This document shows, one piece after another, positions 30,630 through 40,394 of a DNA stretch of 63,880 bases. Under the pieces are notes generated by a model, which ran no database searches, had not been told where the DNA came from, and worked only from the letters and a program-made list of their open reading frames with translations. Location: positions 1 to 63,880 of the forward strand of contig VBDQ01000033.1 in assembly GCA_005889075.1 (NCBI GenBank), in the 5' to 3' direction. The position numbers and the translations under genes were made by a program. Origin of the DNA: Chloroflexota bacterium. GTDB taxonomy: Bacteria; Chloroflexota; Limnocylindria; P2-11E. Every line of letters begins with the position of its first letter. Position 1 is the stretch's first letter.

Positions 30630-32015
30630 ATGAAACGCGCGGCGGCGCGGCCGGCCGACGGCTCGTACGCAACCCGCTCACCCGTGCCACCCACCGCGGC
30701 CGTGCGTCAGCGAGTCACCTACTCTCTGGAGGATTTGGCGGAACAGAGAGCCGATGCCCTCGAAGTAGAACTGGGCGCCGGCGTGGATGCGCCGGCGCCG
30801 CGACGGATCCAATTCGATGCGCTCGGCGTTCCGGTCTTTCGGTGGTATTGGATAACGAGCTGGATCAGCTCCACGGGCGACGGGATGGAGAACGTGATCC
30901 GCAACGTGCTCGTCTACCAGCTGGCGGGAACAGCCGCGCCGTTCTGGCTGGGGATGATGGTGTTCGCCCACTGGGTCCCGTTCACGTTCTTCTCGCTCTA
31001 CGGCGGCGTGCTCGCCGACCGCTACGACAACCGGAAGGTACAGATCGTCGCTCAGCTCCTCCTCATGGCCGCCGCGACGACCGTCGCGTGGGCGACACTC
31101 GCCGGCTTCGTCAGCACCGGGTGGCTGTTCGGCCTCCTGTTGCTGCACGGCTTCGCGGGCGCGATAGGCGGTCCGGCGCAGCAGACCCTCGTCCACGCGA
31201 TGGTCGGCCGCTCGAACCTGCTCTCGGCGGTCAGCCTCAACTCCACCGCGCGGCAGTTCTCGCAAGTCGTCGGACCCGCCGTCGCCGGTCTGATCGTCGT
31301 GCTCTTCGGGCCGGGCTGGGGATTCCTCGTCAACGCGGCGACCTTCGTCCCGCTGCTCGTCTTCCTCGCGGTCGTACGCGTACCGCCTCTCGCCGCTCAG
31401 GAGTCCATTCCGATCCGTAGCTCGCTTCGCGACGGCCTGCGCTTCGTGCGGGCGCGTTCGTTCATCAGCTCGCTCATCGTCGTCGAGATGCTCGGTGTGA
31501 TCTTCCTCGGCCACACCTTCAACTCGTTCGTGGTTCTGTTCGCTCACGATGTGCTCCACGTCGGCGATCTTGGGTATGCGTTTCTCTTGGTCGGCAGCGG
31601 CATCGGCGCCGTCGGTGCCGCGATGTATCTCGCCTACGCGCGCGACCGCACGCACAGCGGTCGCTTCGTCGTTGGCGCGGCGGCGGTGGAGATGGCCGCC
31701 GTGCTCGTCTTCGCCTTCTCGACGAACTACACGCTCTCGTTCCTGCTTTTGCTCGTCGTCGGCGCATCGGCGGTGCTCACGCAGTCGCTGACGAATACGA
31801 AGATCCAGCTGTCGGCGCCGGACGCGCTCCGCGGCCGAGTCATGGGCGCGTATACGTTCGGCACGCAGGGCATGCGCGTCCTCAATGGTCCGATCCTCGG
31901 CGGTGCGGCGATCCTCTTTGGCGCGCCTGCGGCGGTCGCGGGCGCGGCTGCCGTCGTGCTGGCTGGCCTCGGCCTGATCCTCGCACGCGTGCCGCAGCTC
32001 AAGCAGGATCGCTAG
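30630..32015 (+). CDS. MFS transporter
   Basis: 461 aa, about 12 hydrophobic segments, GGVLADRYDNRKVQ loop, FSLYGGVLADR pattern. Confidence 0.87.
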   Translation: MKRAAARPADGSYATRSPVPPTAAVRQRVTYSLEDLAEQRADALEVELGAGVDAPAPRRIQFDALGVPVFRWYWITSWISSTGDGMENVIRNVLVYQLAGTAAPFWLGMMVFAHWVPFTFFSLYGGVLADRYDNRKVQIVAQLLLMAAATTVAWATLAGFVSTGWLFGLLLLHGFAGAIGGPAQQTLVHAMVGRSNLLSAVSLNSTARQFSQVVGPAVAGLIVVLFGPGWGFLVNAATFVPLLVFLAVVRVPPLAAQESIPIRSSLRDGLRFVRARSFISSLIVVEMLGVIFLGHTFNSFVVLFAHDVLHVGDLGYAFLLVGSGIGAVGAAMYLAYARDRTHSGRFVVGAAAVEMAAVLVFAFSTNYTLSFLLLLVVGASAVLTQSLTNTKIQLSAPDALRGRVMGAYTFGTQGMRVLNGPILGGAAILFGAPAAVAGAAAVVLAGLGLILARVPQLKQDR

Positions 32016-32026
32016 CGCCGGTCCGC

Positions 32027-32730
32027 GTGACGCAGTTCGTGAAATCGCACGGGCTCGGGAACGACTACCTCGTCCTGGACCCGAGGGCGCTTCCTTTCGA
32101 TCTGACCCCCGAGGCCGTGCGGGTGATCTGCGATCGCCATTTCGGCGTTGGGAGCATGGCATCACCGATCGCGAACGGTTCCGGATCCGCACCGCGGGCG
32201 GGATCGTGACGGTCCGGCTCGAGATGGACGGCGATCGGGTGGCAAGGGTGACCGCCGGCATGGGCCGCGCCACCTTCGCCGACGTCGACGAGCTCGAGAT
32301 CGGAGGCGGACGTGTAGGGGTCACGGTCGTCTCGCTCGGCAATCCGCACTGTGTCGTTCTCGTCGACGACGTCGCGGCGGTCGATGTCCCACGGCTCGGT
32401 CCACTCGTCGAGCGCCACCCTGCGTTCCCGAATCGGACCAACGTCCAGTTCGCGCAGGTGCGCTCGAGGCGCGACCTCGCGATCCGGATCTGGGAGCGCG
32501 GCGCGGGATACACGCTCGCGTCGGGCACAAGCAGCTGCGCGGCGGCGGCCGCGGCGCACCGGGCCGGGCTGATCGATCGCGAGGTCGTCGTCACGATGCC
32601 CGGCGGCGAGCTCGAGGTGCGCATCGCCGACGACGGCGAGATCTGGCTACGCGGCCCGGCGGAGGAGGTGGCGAGCGGGGACTTCAGCCCCGAGCTCCTT
32701 CGTCGCCTCGCGCACAAAGAAGGCCCATGA
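32027..32730 (+). pseudogene. dapF: diaminopimelate epimerase homologue with missing internal segment and frame change
   Basis: Frame 2: TQFVKSHGLGNDYLVLD...RHFGVGS. Frame 1 resumes GITDRERFRIRTAGGIVTVRLEMDGD...SLGNPHCVVLVDD...ERGAGYTLASGTSSCAAAA. The segment between GVGS and GIT is absent (about 45 residues by comparison with E. coli DapF). Confidence 0.8.
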
Positions 32731-34034
32731 CGCTCACCGAAGGGATCTTCCCCGACACGGCGAACGTCAGCCCCACCGGACATCTCGCCGTCGGTGGTAG
32801 CGACCTGGTCGAGCTGGCGGGACGCTATGGCACGCCGCTCTACGTCTACGACGAGGCCACCATCCGCGCTCGCGCCCGCGCGTTCCGCACCGCGCTCGCC
32901 GGTTACCCGGCCCGGACCACGGTCTGTTACGCGGCGAAGGCGTACTGCGCGCCCTGGATCCTGCGGCTCGCGGCGGAGGAAGGGCTCGGCCTCGACGTGG
33001 TCTCGAGTGGCGAGCTTCACACCGCGGCGCTCGCCGGCTTCGCGTCGGAACGAATTTCGTTCCACGGGAACAACAAGACCGAAGACGAGCTCGAGATGGC
33101 GCTGCGGCTGCGGGTGGGCCGCGTGGTCATCGACAACCTCGAGGAGATCGGCCGGCTCGCTGATCGCGCGACCGCTGCGGGGGTGCGCCAGGCCGTCCTG
33201 CTCCGCGTGAGCCCGGGCGTCACCGCGCACACTCACACCCACCTTCAGACCGGCGCGGTGGACACGAAGTTCGGATTCGGCCCGGACGTCGTTGGCGCCG
33301 CTGCGCGAGCGGTGCTCTCCCGTCCTGCGCTCGACCTCCGGGGCCTTCACGCCCATATCGGATCTCAGATCGGCGAGCTCGAGCCATACGCCGCGTCCAT
33401 CGAGCGCGTCTTTGCCGTCGCGCAGGAGATCGCGCGGCTCGGCGCTGACATCCGTGAGATCAGTCCCGGCGGCGGATATGCGGTCCGCTACCGCCCGGGC
33501 GATCCGGTGGTCGATGGACCGGGAATCGCACGCGAGGTGGCGCGGATGGTCGCCGAGTCGTCGCGCCTGCATGGCTTCGCCCGGCCCCCCGACCTCGCGA
33601 TCGAGCCAGGCCGCGCGCTCGTGGCGACCTCGGGTATCGCCCTGTATCGCGTCGGCTCAGTAAAGGAGCTCCCGCGCGTCCGCACATACGTCGCCGTCGA
33701 CGGCGGCATGGCGGACAACATCCGACCGACCGCTTACGGTGCGGAATACACCGCCGTGCTCGCCAATCGCATGCAGGACCCCGCCGAGGCCACGTTCGCG
33801 ATCGCGGGGCGCTACTGCGAATCGGGTGATGTGCTCATTCGCGAGGTTCGCATGCCGCGTCCGGTCGCGGGAGATCTCGTAGCGGTCCCCGTCTCGGGCG
33901 CGTACCACCTTGCGATGGCGAGCAACTACAACATGGTGCCGCGGCCCGCCGTCGTAGTAGTCGAACAAGGTGGCGCGCGTCTGGTCCGCCGCCGCGAAAC
34001 GAACGACGACCTTCTCACGTCCGACGTGGTCTAG
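32727..34034 (+). CDS. lysA: diaminopimelate decarboxylase
   Basis: YGTPLYVYDEATIR, YAAKAYCAPWILRLAAEEGLGLDVVSSGEL, FHGNNKTEDEL, HIGSQI, EPGRALVA, GRYCESGDVL. Confidence 0.95.
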   Translation: MTLTEGIFPDTANVSPTGHLAVGGSDLVELAGRYGTPLYVYDEATIRARARAFRTALAGYPARTTVCYAAKAYCAPWILRLAAEEGLGLDVVSSGELHTAALAGFASERISFHGNNKTEDELEMALRLRVGRVVIDNLEEIGRLADRATAAGVRQAVLLRVSPGVTAHTHTHLQTGAVDTKFGFGPDVVGAAARAVLSRPALDLRGLHAHIGSQIGELEPYAASIERVFAVAQEIARLGADIREISPGGGYAVRYRPGDPVVDGPGIAREVARMVAESSRLHGFARPPDLAIEPGRALVATSGIALYRVGSVKELPRVRTYVAVDGGMADNIRPTAYGAEYTAVLANRMQDPAEATFAIAGRYCESGDVLIREVRMPRPVAGDLVAVPVSGAYHLAMASNYNMVPRPAVVVVEQGGARLVRRRETNDDLLTSDVV

Positions 34035-34055
34035 GATTGAAGCGACGCGAGGAGG

Positions 34056-34385
34056 TTGATCATGCTCGAGACCGGCACCATCGAGATGACACCGGAGGCC
34101 GCCACCAAGGTCCGTGAGCTGCAAGGCGGCGATCCCAAGCGCGCGCTCCTCCGCCTCTACGTGATGGGAAAGACGTGCTGCTCATATCAGTACGGCCTCG
34201 CGTTCGACGCGACGCCGGAGGATGCCGACACCGTGAAAGACGTCGGCGGTATACGCGTGGCGGTCGACCAGGTGAGTGCGCCGTACTGCGACGGCGCGAA
34301 GATCGAGTGGGTCGACGGACCCGAAGGCACGGGCTTCCTCGTGCGCAATCCGGCGATGGGTGGCGGCTGCAGCTGTAACGGGTAG
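34056..34385 (+). CDS. HesB/IscA-like iron-sulfur cluster assembly accessory protein
   Basis: MTPEAATKVRELQ...LRLYVMGKTCCSYQYGLAFD...VDQVSAPYCDGAKIEWVDGPEGTGFLVRNPAMGGGCSC. Confidence 0.82.
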   Translation: MIMLETGTIEMTPEAATKVRELQGGDPKRALLRLYVMGKTCCSYQYGLAFDATPEDADTVKDVGGIRVAVDQVSAPYCDGAKIEWVDGPEGTGFLVRNPAMGGGCSCNG

Positions 34386-34558
34386 CGCCCCGGCCGCTTC
34401 CACGCTCGGCCGGCCCGCGGCCGAACTGTCAAGATCTGTTGTGGCCTCGAAAGCATGGGGGGCCTTAAGACCGAGTAACGGTAATGACCGGTCCGTAACG
34501 TGGCTGCTGACGTTCCTTAACGATCTCCCAAAGCTCTTCTCAACCCGGCGCCCCTACG

Positions 34559-37500
34559 GTGGCCGACCGGATGGGGGACCAGGGGGCTTCACGGCTGGCG
34601 CCGCGTTGGTCAACGCGTCTTCTCCTGCTGCTCCTCTTTAACTTCATATCCGCGGCCCCGTCCATGGCCTTCGCCGCCCCGCAGAGCCCCGTTACCCCGA
34701 CCGATAGCGCGATCCCCACAGCGACTTCCGGCAGCGCGTCGACCGAAGAGACGGTCCCGATCCTCGTGAGATTCAAGCCGGGAGTCTTGAGGTCGGAGGT
34801 CGATGCCGCGATCAAGGCCACCGGCGGCGCATCGATGCGGGAACACGCCCAGCTCGGCCTGCGTGTGGTCGAGGTGCCCGCCGCCGCGCAAGAAGCGGTT
34901 CTCACCGCGTATGCACGACACCCCTTGGTCCGGTCCGCCGAGCCCGCCCACCGTGTGACCGCGGCGGGATCCCCCAACGATCCGCTGTACGCCCAGCAAT
35001 GGGCCCTGCCGAAGATCTCGTGGGACAAGGCCTACGGGGTCATTCCGATCCTTGGCTCGGCGAAGATCGCCGTTCTCGACACGGGAATCGATGCCACGCA
35101 GCCCGATCTGATCGGCCGCCTTTCGCTGGGCACGAGCTTCGTCGGCGGGGTCGCCACCACCGACCTGAACGGTCACGGCACCGAGGTGGCTGGGATCGCG
35201 GCGGCGAACGTGAACAACCTTGTCGGGATGGCGGGCGTCGCCTTCAGCGGCGCCAGTGTCGTACCGGTGCAGGTGCTTCATACCGACGGCACCGGCTGGG
35301 ACAGCGATGTCGTCTCCGGAGTTTTGTGGGCCGCCGACAACGGTGCGCAGGTCATCCTCATGAGCTTCAGCAGCACCGCGTTCTCCTCGGCGCTGCAGGA
35401 CGCGGTCAACTACGCGTGGAGCAAGGGCGCGATCGTCATCGCCGCCGCGGGTAACCAGGGCTCCACCGCCGCTTCTTATCCGGCGGGGATGGCCAACGTG
35501 ATCGGGGTTGCCGCCACCGACGCGAATGACGCGGTCACCGCGATCAGCAACACCGGCAGCGCCGCCGTCGCCGCCCCGGGCGTCGACATCTACGCGACCG
35601 CGCCGGCCGCCAGTTACGTGAAGATCAGCGGGACATCCCCGGCCGCGGCCGAGACGGCCGGCCTCGCAGCGCTTCTGATCGCGAGCGGGAAGAGCAACAG
35701 CGCCGCGTCGGCGCAGATTCGCGGGGCGACCGATCCGATCGCGGGGCGATCCTTCGGACGCATTAACGTCGCGAAGGCGCTCGGTGCGCCGGTGACGCCG
35801 CCGCCGACACCCGCCCCGACCGCGACGCCCCCACCGGGTCCGACGCCGACGTACACGATCGGCGCCGTCAACTTCATGCGGCTGCGTCAGGTCAACGCCA
35901 CCGGGCAGGAGAACTACATCTACACGTCGGGCGACGTGATCTATCCCGATGCCAACGTGACCCCGGCGGGAACGCACTACAAGGTCGTGGTCACTGACGC
36001 CGCTGGCACGCCCCACGGGTCGTTCTCGTGCGGCACCGCCCCTTTCACCGGAGCCAGCAACACGTACACGGTCCAGAGCACGGACCCGGTCTCGAACGCG
36101 AGCGACTGGACGTTCACCATCAACCAGTACTCCGCGACCGACACCACCTGCACCGGCACGATCACCAACACGGATCATTTGGCCTTCGACGTTGCGAAGG
36201 CGACCGCATACACCGACTCGAGCCTCTCGACGACGGCGACCCAGTACTCCAGCGGAGACACCGCCTACGTCGTGATCCAGGGCGTGCAGCAGAGCCAGAG
36301 CGACTACAGCACGATCTGGATCCCAACCGGATTCACCGATCTGACCGCGACGTGCCACAACACGACTGGAAGCGACCAGCCCGATACGAGCTCGGTCGGA
36401 CGGCTGCCCAGTCCTGCCGGCTCGTTCCTTCAGTACCCACCGGGCGCGAGCGGCGATCCGTGGAACCTGCTCGCGAATTACGACTCGACCGGTCAAGTGT
36501 GTCCGCTAACGACCCCGGGTCAGTGGCAGATCAAGGTGCAGAAAAACTCCACGCACTTCGTCACGCTCAACGCCTTCACGGTCGTGGCCGCGGCCCGTGG
36601 GACCCTCGTGGTCACCAAGAACACGGTCGGCGGCAACGGAGTCTTCACCTTCACCACGAGCGACGGCCCCGGCGGCCCGCCCGCGACGTTCAGCATCACG
36701 ACGACAGGCCCGCTTACGGCAGGCGTCGGGTCGGCGACGTTCGCGGTCAACGCCGGGACGTACACGATCACCGAGCAAGTGCCGGCGGACTTCGTGCTTA
36801 GCGGCGCCGGTTGTCCCGCGCCGATAGGGATGAGTCCGACTGTCACGGTCGCGGTCGCCTCGGGCGGAACATCGAGCTGCAGCTACAGCGACACCAAGCG
36901 CGCGACGCTCACGGTCACGAAGAACACTCAGGGCGGCAACGGCACCTTCACGTTCAACACGAATGGCGGCACCGGGAGCGGGCTGCCCGCGACGTTCACC
37001 ATCAGCACGACCGGGAACGTCACGACAGGCGCGGGCGCCACGACGTTCACGGTGGCCCCGGGCACGTACGCGATCACGGAGATCGTCCCGTCGAGCTTCG
37101 TGCTGCTGAGCGCGAGCTGCTCGCCCGGTACGAGCGGCACCAGCGCCACGGTCACCGTCGCCATTCCAATGGGAACCACGAGCGGCTCCTGCGCCTTCAG
37201 CGATGCGGCCAGTGGTTCGGTCGTCGTGACAAAGAGCGCGCAGGGCGGCGATGGCAGCTTCACGTTCACACTGACTGGTGGGCCACAGAGCGTAACGATG
37301 TCCGCGACGATCAACACGATTCTGGGGACCGGCACGACGACGTTCAGCGCCCTGGCCGTCGGCTCGTACGACGTGTCCGAGACCGTTCCCAGCAGCTTTT
37401 ACGCGGTTGGCCCGACGACCTGCCCCGCTGTTGTGAGCGGCGGCTCGCCGCCGCCCACCTGTTCATTCACGGACAAGAAGCGAGGTCAGATCCTGATCAC

Positions 37501-38383
37501 CAAGAACACGTACGGCGGGGATGGAACGTTCACCTTCACGCTCACCGGCGGGCCTGAGAACGTCTCCCAGACCGCAACGATCACCACGACCGCCTTCGTC
37601 GGGACCACGAGCTTCACCGGCCTTGCGCCTGGTTTGTATTCAGTCTCCGAATCGGTACCCGGAAGCTTCTACCCGGCAGGCGCAACACAGTGCAGTGCCA
37701 CGGTCGAGTCCGGGGGCACGACCATGTGCACGTTCACCAACGACCTGCGTGGCTCGGTGGTGGTGACCAAGAACACCGTCGGTGGGAACGGCAGCTTCAC
37801 GTTCACCCTCACCGGCGGACCTGAGACGGTGAGCGCCACGGTGACGCTCTCGACGAGCGGCCCCACCACGGCCGGGACAGGCACCGCCACGTTCTCCGGG
37901 CTCGCTCCAGGCAGCTACGCCGTGACCGAAGGCGCGAACGCTGACTTCGTGCCTGTCGCCAACGTGACCACATGCTCGGCGATGGTTGTGGCGGGCCAGG
38001 CGTTTGTCTGTCCCTTCGCGAACAACGCCCGCGGCTCGATCGTCGTGACCAAGAACACCGTGGGCGGCACGGGCAGTTTCACCTTCACCCTCACCGGCGG
38101 CCCTGAGTCGGTGAGCGCCACCGCGACGATCTCGACGAGCGGCACGACCATGTCCGCGAGCGGCACGGCTACCTTTGGCGGTCTCACCCCTGGCGCCACG
38201 TACACGGTCAGCGAGGGCGCCAACGCCAGCTTCACACCGAGCGGGTTTACGACATGTGTCGCCGTCATACCAGCAGGTGGCTCGTTCCCCTGCAGCTTCA
38301 CCAACAACGCCAACGGCTCGGTCGTGGACGATCACGACCGTCGGTGGAACCGGCACCGCCACCTTCAGCAACCTTCCGCCTAG
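34559..38383 (+). CDS. secreted S8 (subtilisin-like) peptidase with repeated prealbumin-like-fold domains; frame broken near 38326
   Basis: Signal peptide; Asp (AVLDTGIDATQPDL), His (DLNGHGTEVAGIAA), Ser (SGTSPAAAETAGLAALL) motifs; repeats GSVVVTKNTVGGNGSFTFTLTGG...; ends abruptly after a frame change. Confidence 0.9.
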   Translation: MADRMGDQGASRLAPRWSTRLLLLLLFNFISAAPSMAFAAPQSPVTPTDSAIPTATSGSASTEETVPILVRFKPGVLRSEVDAAIKATGGASMREHAQLGLRVVEVPAAAQEAVLTAYARHPLVRSAEPAHRVTAAGSPNDPLYAQQWALPKISWDKAYGVIPILGSAKIAVLDTGIDATQPDLIGRLSLGTSFVGGVATTDLNGHGTEVAGIAAANVNNLVGMAGVAFSGASVVPVQVLHTDGTGWDSDVVSGVLWAADNGAQVILMSFSSTAFSSALQDAVNYAWSKGAIVIAAAGNQGSTAASYPAGMANVIGVAATDANDAVTAISNTGSAAVAAPGVDIYATAPAASYVKISGTSPAAAETAGLAALLIASGKSNSAASAQIRGATDPIAGRSFGRINVAKALGAPVTPPPTPAPTATPPPGPTPTYTIGAVNFMRLRQVNATGQENYIYTSGDVIYPDANVTPAGTHYKVVVTDAAGTPHGSFSCGTAPFTGASNTYTVQSTDPVSNASDWTFTINQYSATDTTCTGTITNTDHLAFDVAKATAYTDSSLSTTATQYSSGDTAYVVIQGVQQSQSDYSTIWIPTGFTDLTATCHNTTGSDQPDTSSVGRLPSPAGSFLQYPPGASGDPWNLLANYDSTGQVCPLTTPGQWQIKVQKNSTHFVTLNAFTVVAAARGTLVVTKNTVGGNGVFTFTTSDGPGGPPATFSITTTGPLTAGVGSATFAVNAGTYTITEQVPADFVLSGAGCPAPIGMSPTVTVAVASGGTSSCSYSDTKRATLTVTKNTQGGNGTFTFNTNGGTGSGLPATFTISTTGNVTTGAGATTFTVAPGTYAITEIVPSSFVLLSASCSPGTSGTSATVTVAIPMGTTSGSCAFSDAASGSVVVTKSAQGGDGSFTFTLTGGPQSVTMSATINTILGTGTTTFSALAVGSYDVSETVPSSFYAVGPTTCPAVVSGGSPPPTCSFTDKKRGQILITKNTYGGDGTFTFTLTGGPENVSQTATITTTAFVGTTSFTGLAPGLYSVSESVPGSFYPAGATQCSATVESGGTTMCTFTNDLRGSVVVTKNTVGGNGSFTFTLTGGPETVSATVTLSTSGPTTAGTGTATFSGLAPGSYAVTEGANADFVPVANVTTCSAMVVAGQAFVCPFANNARGSIVVTKNTVGGTGSFTFTLTGGPESVSATATISTSGTTMSASGTATFGGLTPGATYTVSEGANASFTPSGFTTCVAVIPAGGSFPCSFTNNANGSVVDDHDRRWNRHRHLQQPSA

Positions 38384-38454
38384 CCCGACCGCCAGCTACA
38401 CCGTGAGCGAGGCCGCCAACGCCAGCTTCAGCGCGATGGGGCCGACCAGCTGCG
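38327..38454 (+). repeat. 128-bp exact direct repeat, copy 1
   Basis: gacgatcacgaccgtcggtggaacc...gggccgaccagctgcg identical to 38918..39045 (offset 591 = 197 codons). Confidence 0.93.
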
Positions 38455-38917
38455 CGGTCACCGTGAGCGCGGGCGCGCCCAGCGGCTGCAGCTTTAGCAA
38501 CGTGGCCTTGGGCTCGGTGGTGGTGACCAAGAACACCGTGGGTGGCAACGGCAGCTTCACCTTCGTGCTGAGCAACTCGGTCACCATGAGCGCGACGGTC
38601 ACCACGACCAACAACACCGGCAGCACCACCTTCAGCGCGCTTGCCCCGGGCACCTTCACCCTGAGCGAGATCGTCGACTCGGGCTTCGTGTTCGCGAGCG
38701 CGACCTGCAGCGCCGGGGTTCTTCCGCCGCCGCCGCCGCCTCTGGGGCCGAGCGGCTCGGGTCCGATCACCTTGACGGTGAGCGCGGGGATGCAGACTGA
38801 CTGCAGCTTCACCAACAACGCCCGCGGTCAGATCGTGGTGACCAAGAACACCACCGGCGGTCAGGGCGTCTTCACCTTCACGCTTTCCGGCGGGCCAAAC
38901 TCGGCCAGCGCGGCCGC

Positions 38918-39045
38918 GACGATCACGACCGTCGGTGGAACCGGCACCGCCACCTTCAGCAACCTTCCGCCTAGCCCGACCGCCAGCTACACCGTGAGCG
39001 AGGCCGCCAACGCCAGCTTCAGCGCGATGGGGCCGACCAGCTGCG
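38918..39045 (+). repeat. 128-bp exact direct repeat, copy 2
   Basis: Identical to 38327..38454; the next bases at both ends differ. Confidence 0.93.
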
Positions 39046-39768
39046 TCACCACGGTGAGCCCCGGCGCGTCCAGCGGCTGCAGCTTTAGCAACGTGGCCTT
39101 GGGCTCGATCGTCGTGACCAAGAACACCGTGGGCGGGAACGGCAGCTTCACCTTCACCCTCAGGTCGGGCACGATGACCGCGACCGCGACCATCTCCACC
39201 GTTGCCGGTAGCGGCACTGTCACCTTCTCTGGTGTCGCCCCCGGCACGTTCACCGTGAGCGAGGGCGTCAACGCGAGCTTCGCTCCGATGGGCTCGACGA
39301 CCTGCAGCGTGAACGTGCCTCCGGGTGGAACAGCGACCTGCAGCTTCACGAACGTGAAGAAGAACGAAGGCTTCATGACCGGGGGCGGACAGATCAAGAC
39401 GGATGACAAGAGCGAGGCGAACTTCGGCGGCAACGCTCGCGGTACCGCCGGCGTTCCGAGCACGGCCAAGGGCCATTTCAACTACCTGGACCATGATCGC
39501 CTGCACCTCGATGGAAAGGTGACCGCGATCCTCGCCGTCGATCCCAGCCAGCAGGAGATGTGGTTCTGCTTCACCGACGACAAGAGCGGAAACCAGTACA
39601 CGGTGCGGTGGCGCGACGTCGACGAACCGAACCAGGGCAAGGACAAGCTTGGGCTCTGGAGCGGCTGCGAGCTGACACCCACACCGCCGATCCAGGCGAC
39701 GAACAACCCCGTCGACAAGGGGAACGTGCAATGGCATCCGCCGCACTAAGGATGGAGGTGAGATCGCG

Positions 39769-40257
39769 ATGAAGGTCAGACGGCTCGGCGCGGTCGCGGC
39801 ACTCACGCTGTTGATCGCGATCGTCCCGCCCCAACCGAGCGGCGTGGCGACCGGAACCGACGTTACCGAGACGCAGATCTCTGCGGCGGCGATCGGGTAC
39901 TTCGATTCGGGCACGTCCTTCAATGGCGTGCCGATCCAGAGCGCGACCTTCGGCATCGGCGTCATCGTGTATTCCGACGGCTCCGGTCTCGGAAACTTCG
40001 AGATCAAGTTGACCGGGACCACGCCGCTCAATCAGGAGCAGAACATCACCGTGGTCGGGAACGTGAACGCGGGAACGGTGAACGTCGACGGGAGCGTGAC
40101 GTTCTCCGGCAACGGGACTCTAGACATGGGCGACGGGAGTTTGCCGCTCGCGGTGCCGTTCGCGGTCATCGTTACAGCGAACGGCCTCCAGCTCACCGTC
40201 GGCACATCGGCCTTGCCGACTCTGCCAGTCAGCGACGGCAGCATTTTCATCGGGTAG
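39769..40257 (+). CDS. small secreted protein of unknown function
   Basis: Signal-peptide-like MKVRRLGAVAALTLLIAIVPPQPSGVATG; Gly/Thr/Val-rich beta-type sequence; 20 nt after the S8 continuation. Confidence 0.7.
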   Translation: MKVRRLGAVAALTLLIAIVPPQPSGVATGTDVTETQISAAAIGYFDSGTSFNGVPIQSATFGIGVIVYSDGSGLGNFEIKLTGTTPLNQEQNITVVGNVNAGTVNVDGSVTFSGNGTLDMGDGSLPLAVPFAVIVTANGLQLTVGTSALPTLPVSDGSIFIG

Positions 40258-40394
40258 GCGCGCGCGGTGACCCGACTGGAGGTTGCACAGGCGCCGAACC
40301 AACGCGGGCTGGACCGCGCCTTGCTACGACGAGCGACGGTGGTGGCCCTGCCTAGCAGCGGCTCGGGATCCTTCGCCGCTGCGCGTCTTTTGTA

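Larger units (their letters stand above)
38327..39749 (+). pseudogene. out-of-frame continuation of the S8 repeat protein, with C-terminal post-COAP-1-like domain
   Basis: Frame 3 (ORF 38175..39749): TITTVGGTGTATFSNLPPSPTASYTVSEAANASF, further VVTKNTVGGNG repeats, then EGFMTGGGQIKTDDKSEANFGGNARG...GHFNYLDHDRLHLDGKV. Confidence 0.8.

Noticed and set aside
30678-33572. 964-aa ORF on the minus strand
   Set aside because: Lies antisense to the MFS, dapF and lysA genes, which have clear homology; R/D/E/H-rich composition typical of antisense high-GC ORFs.
34386-34470. GC-rich inverted repeats after the HesB-like gene as a riboswitch or terminator
   Set aside because: Could not fold a known riboswitch by eye and there is no U-tract; too weak to call.
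34610-36496. 628-aa minus-strand ORF plus shorter repeated antisense ORFs (e.g. 36928..37335, 38987..39481) with VKVKLPLPPTVFLVTTTEP repeats
   Set aside because: Mirror image of the S8 repeat modules; the repetition is inherited from the sense strand.
36600-39360. Tandem repeats considered as CRISPR or satellite array
   Set aside because: Repeat unit is about 80-100 codons, in frame and encodes a clear protein module; no short repeat/spacer structure. No CRISPR array found anywhere in the window.
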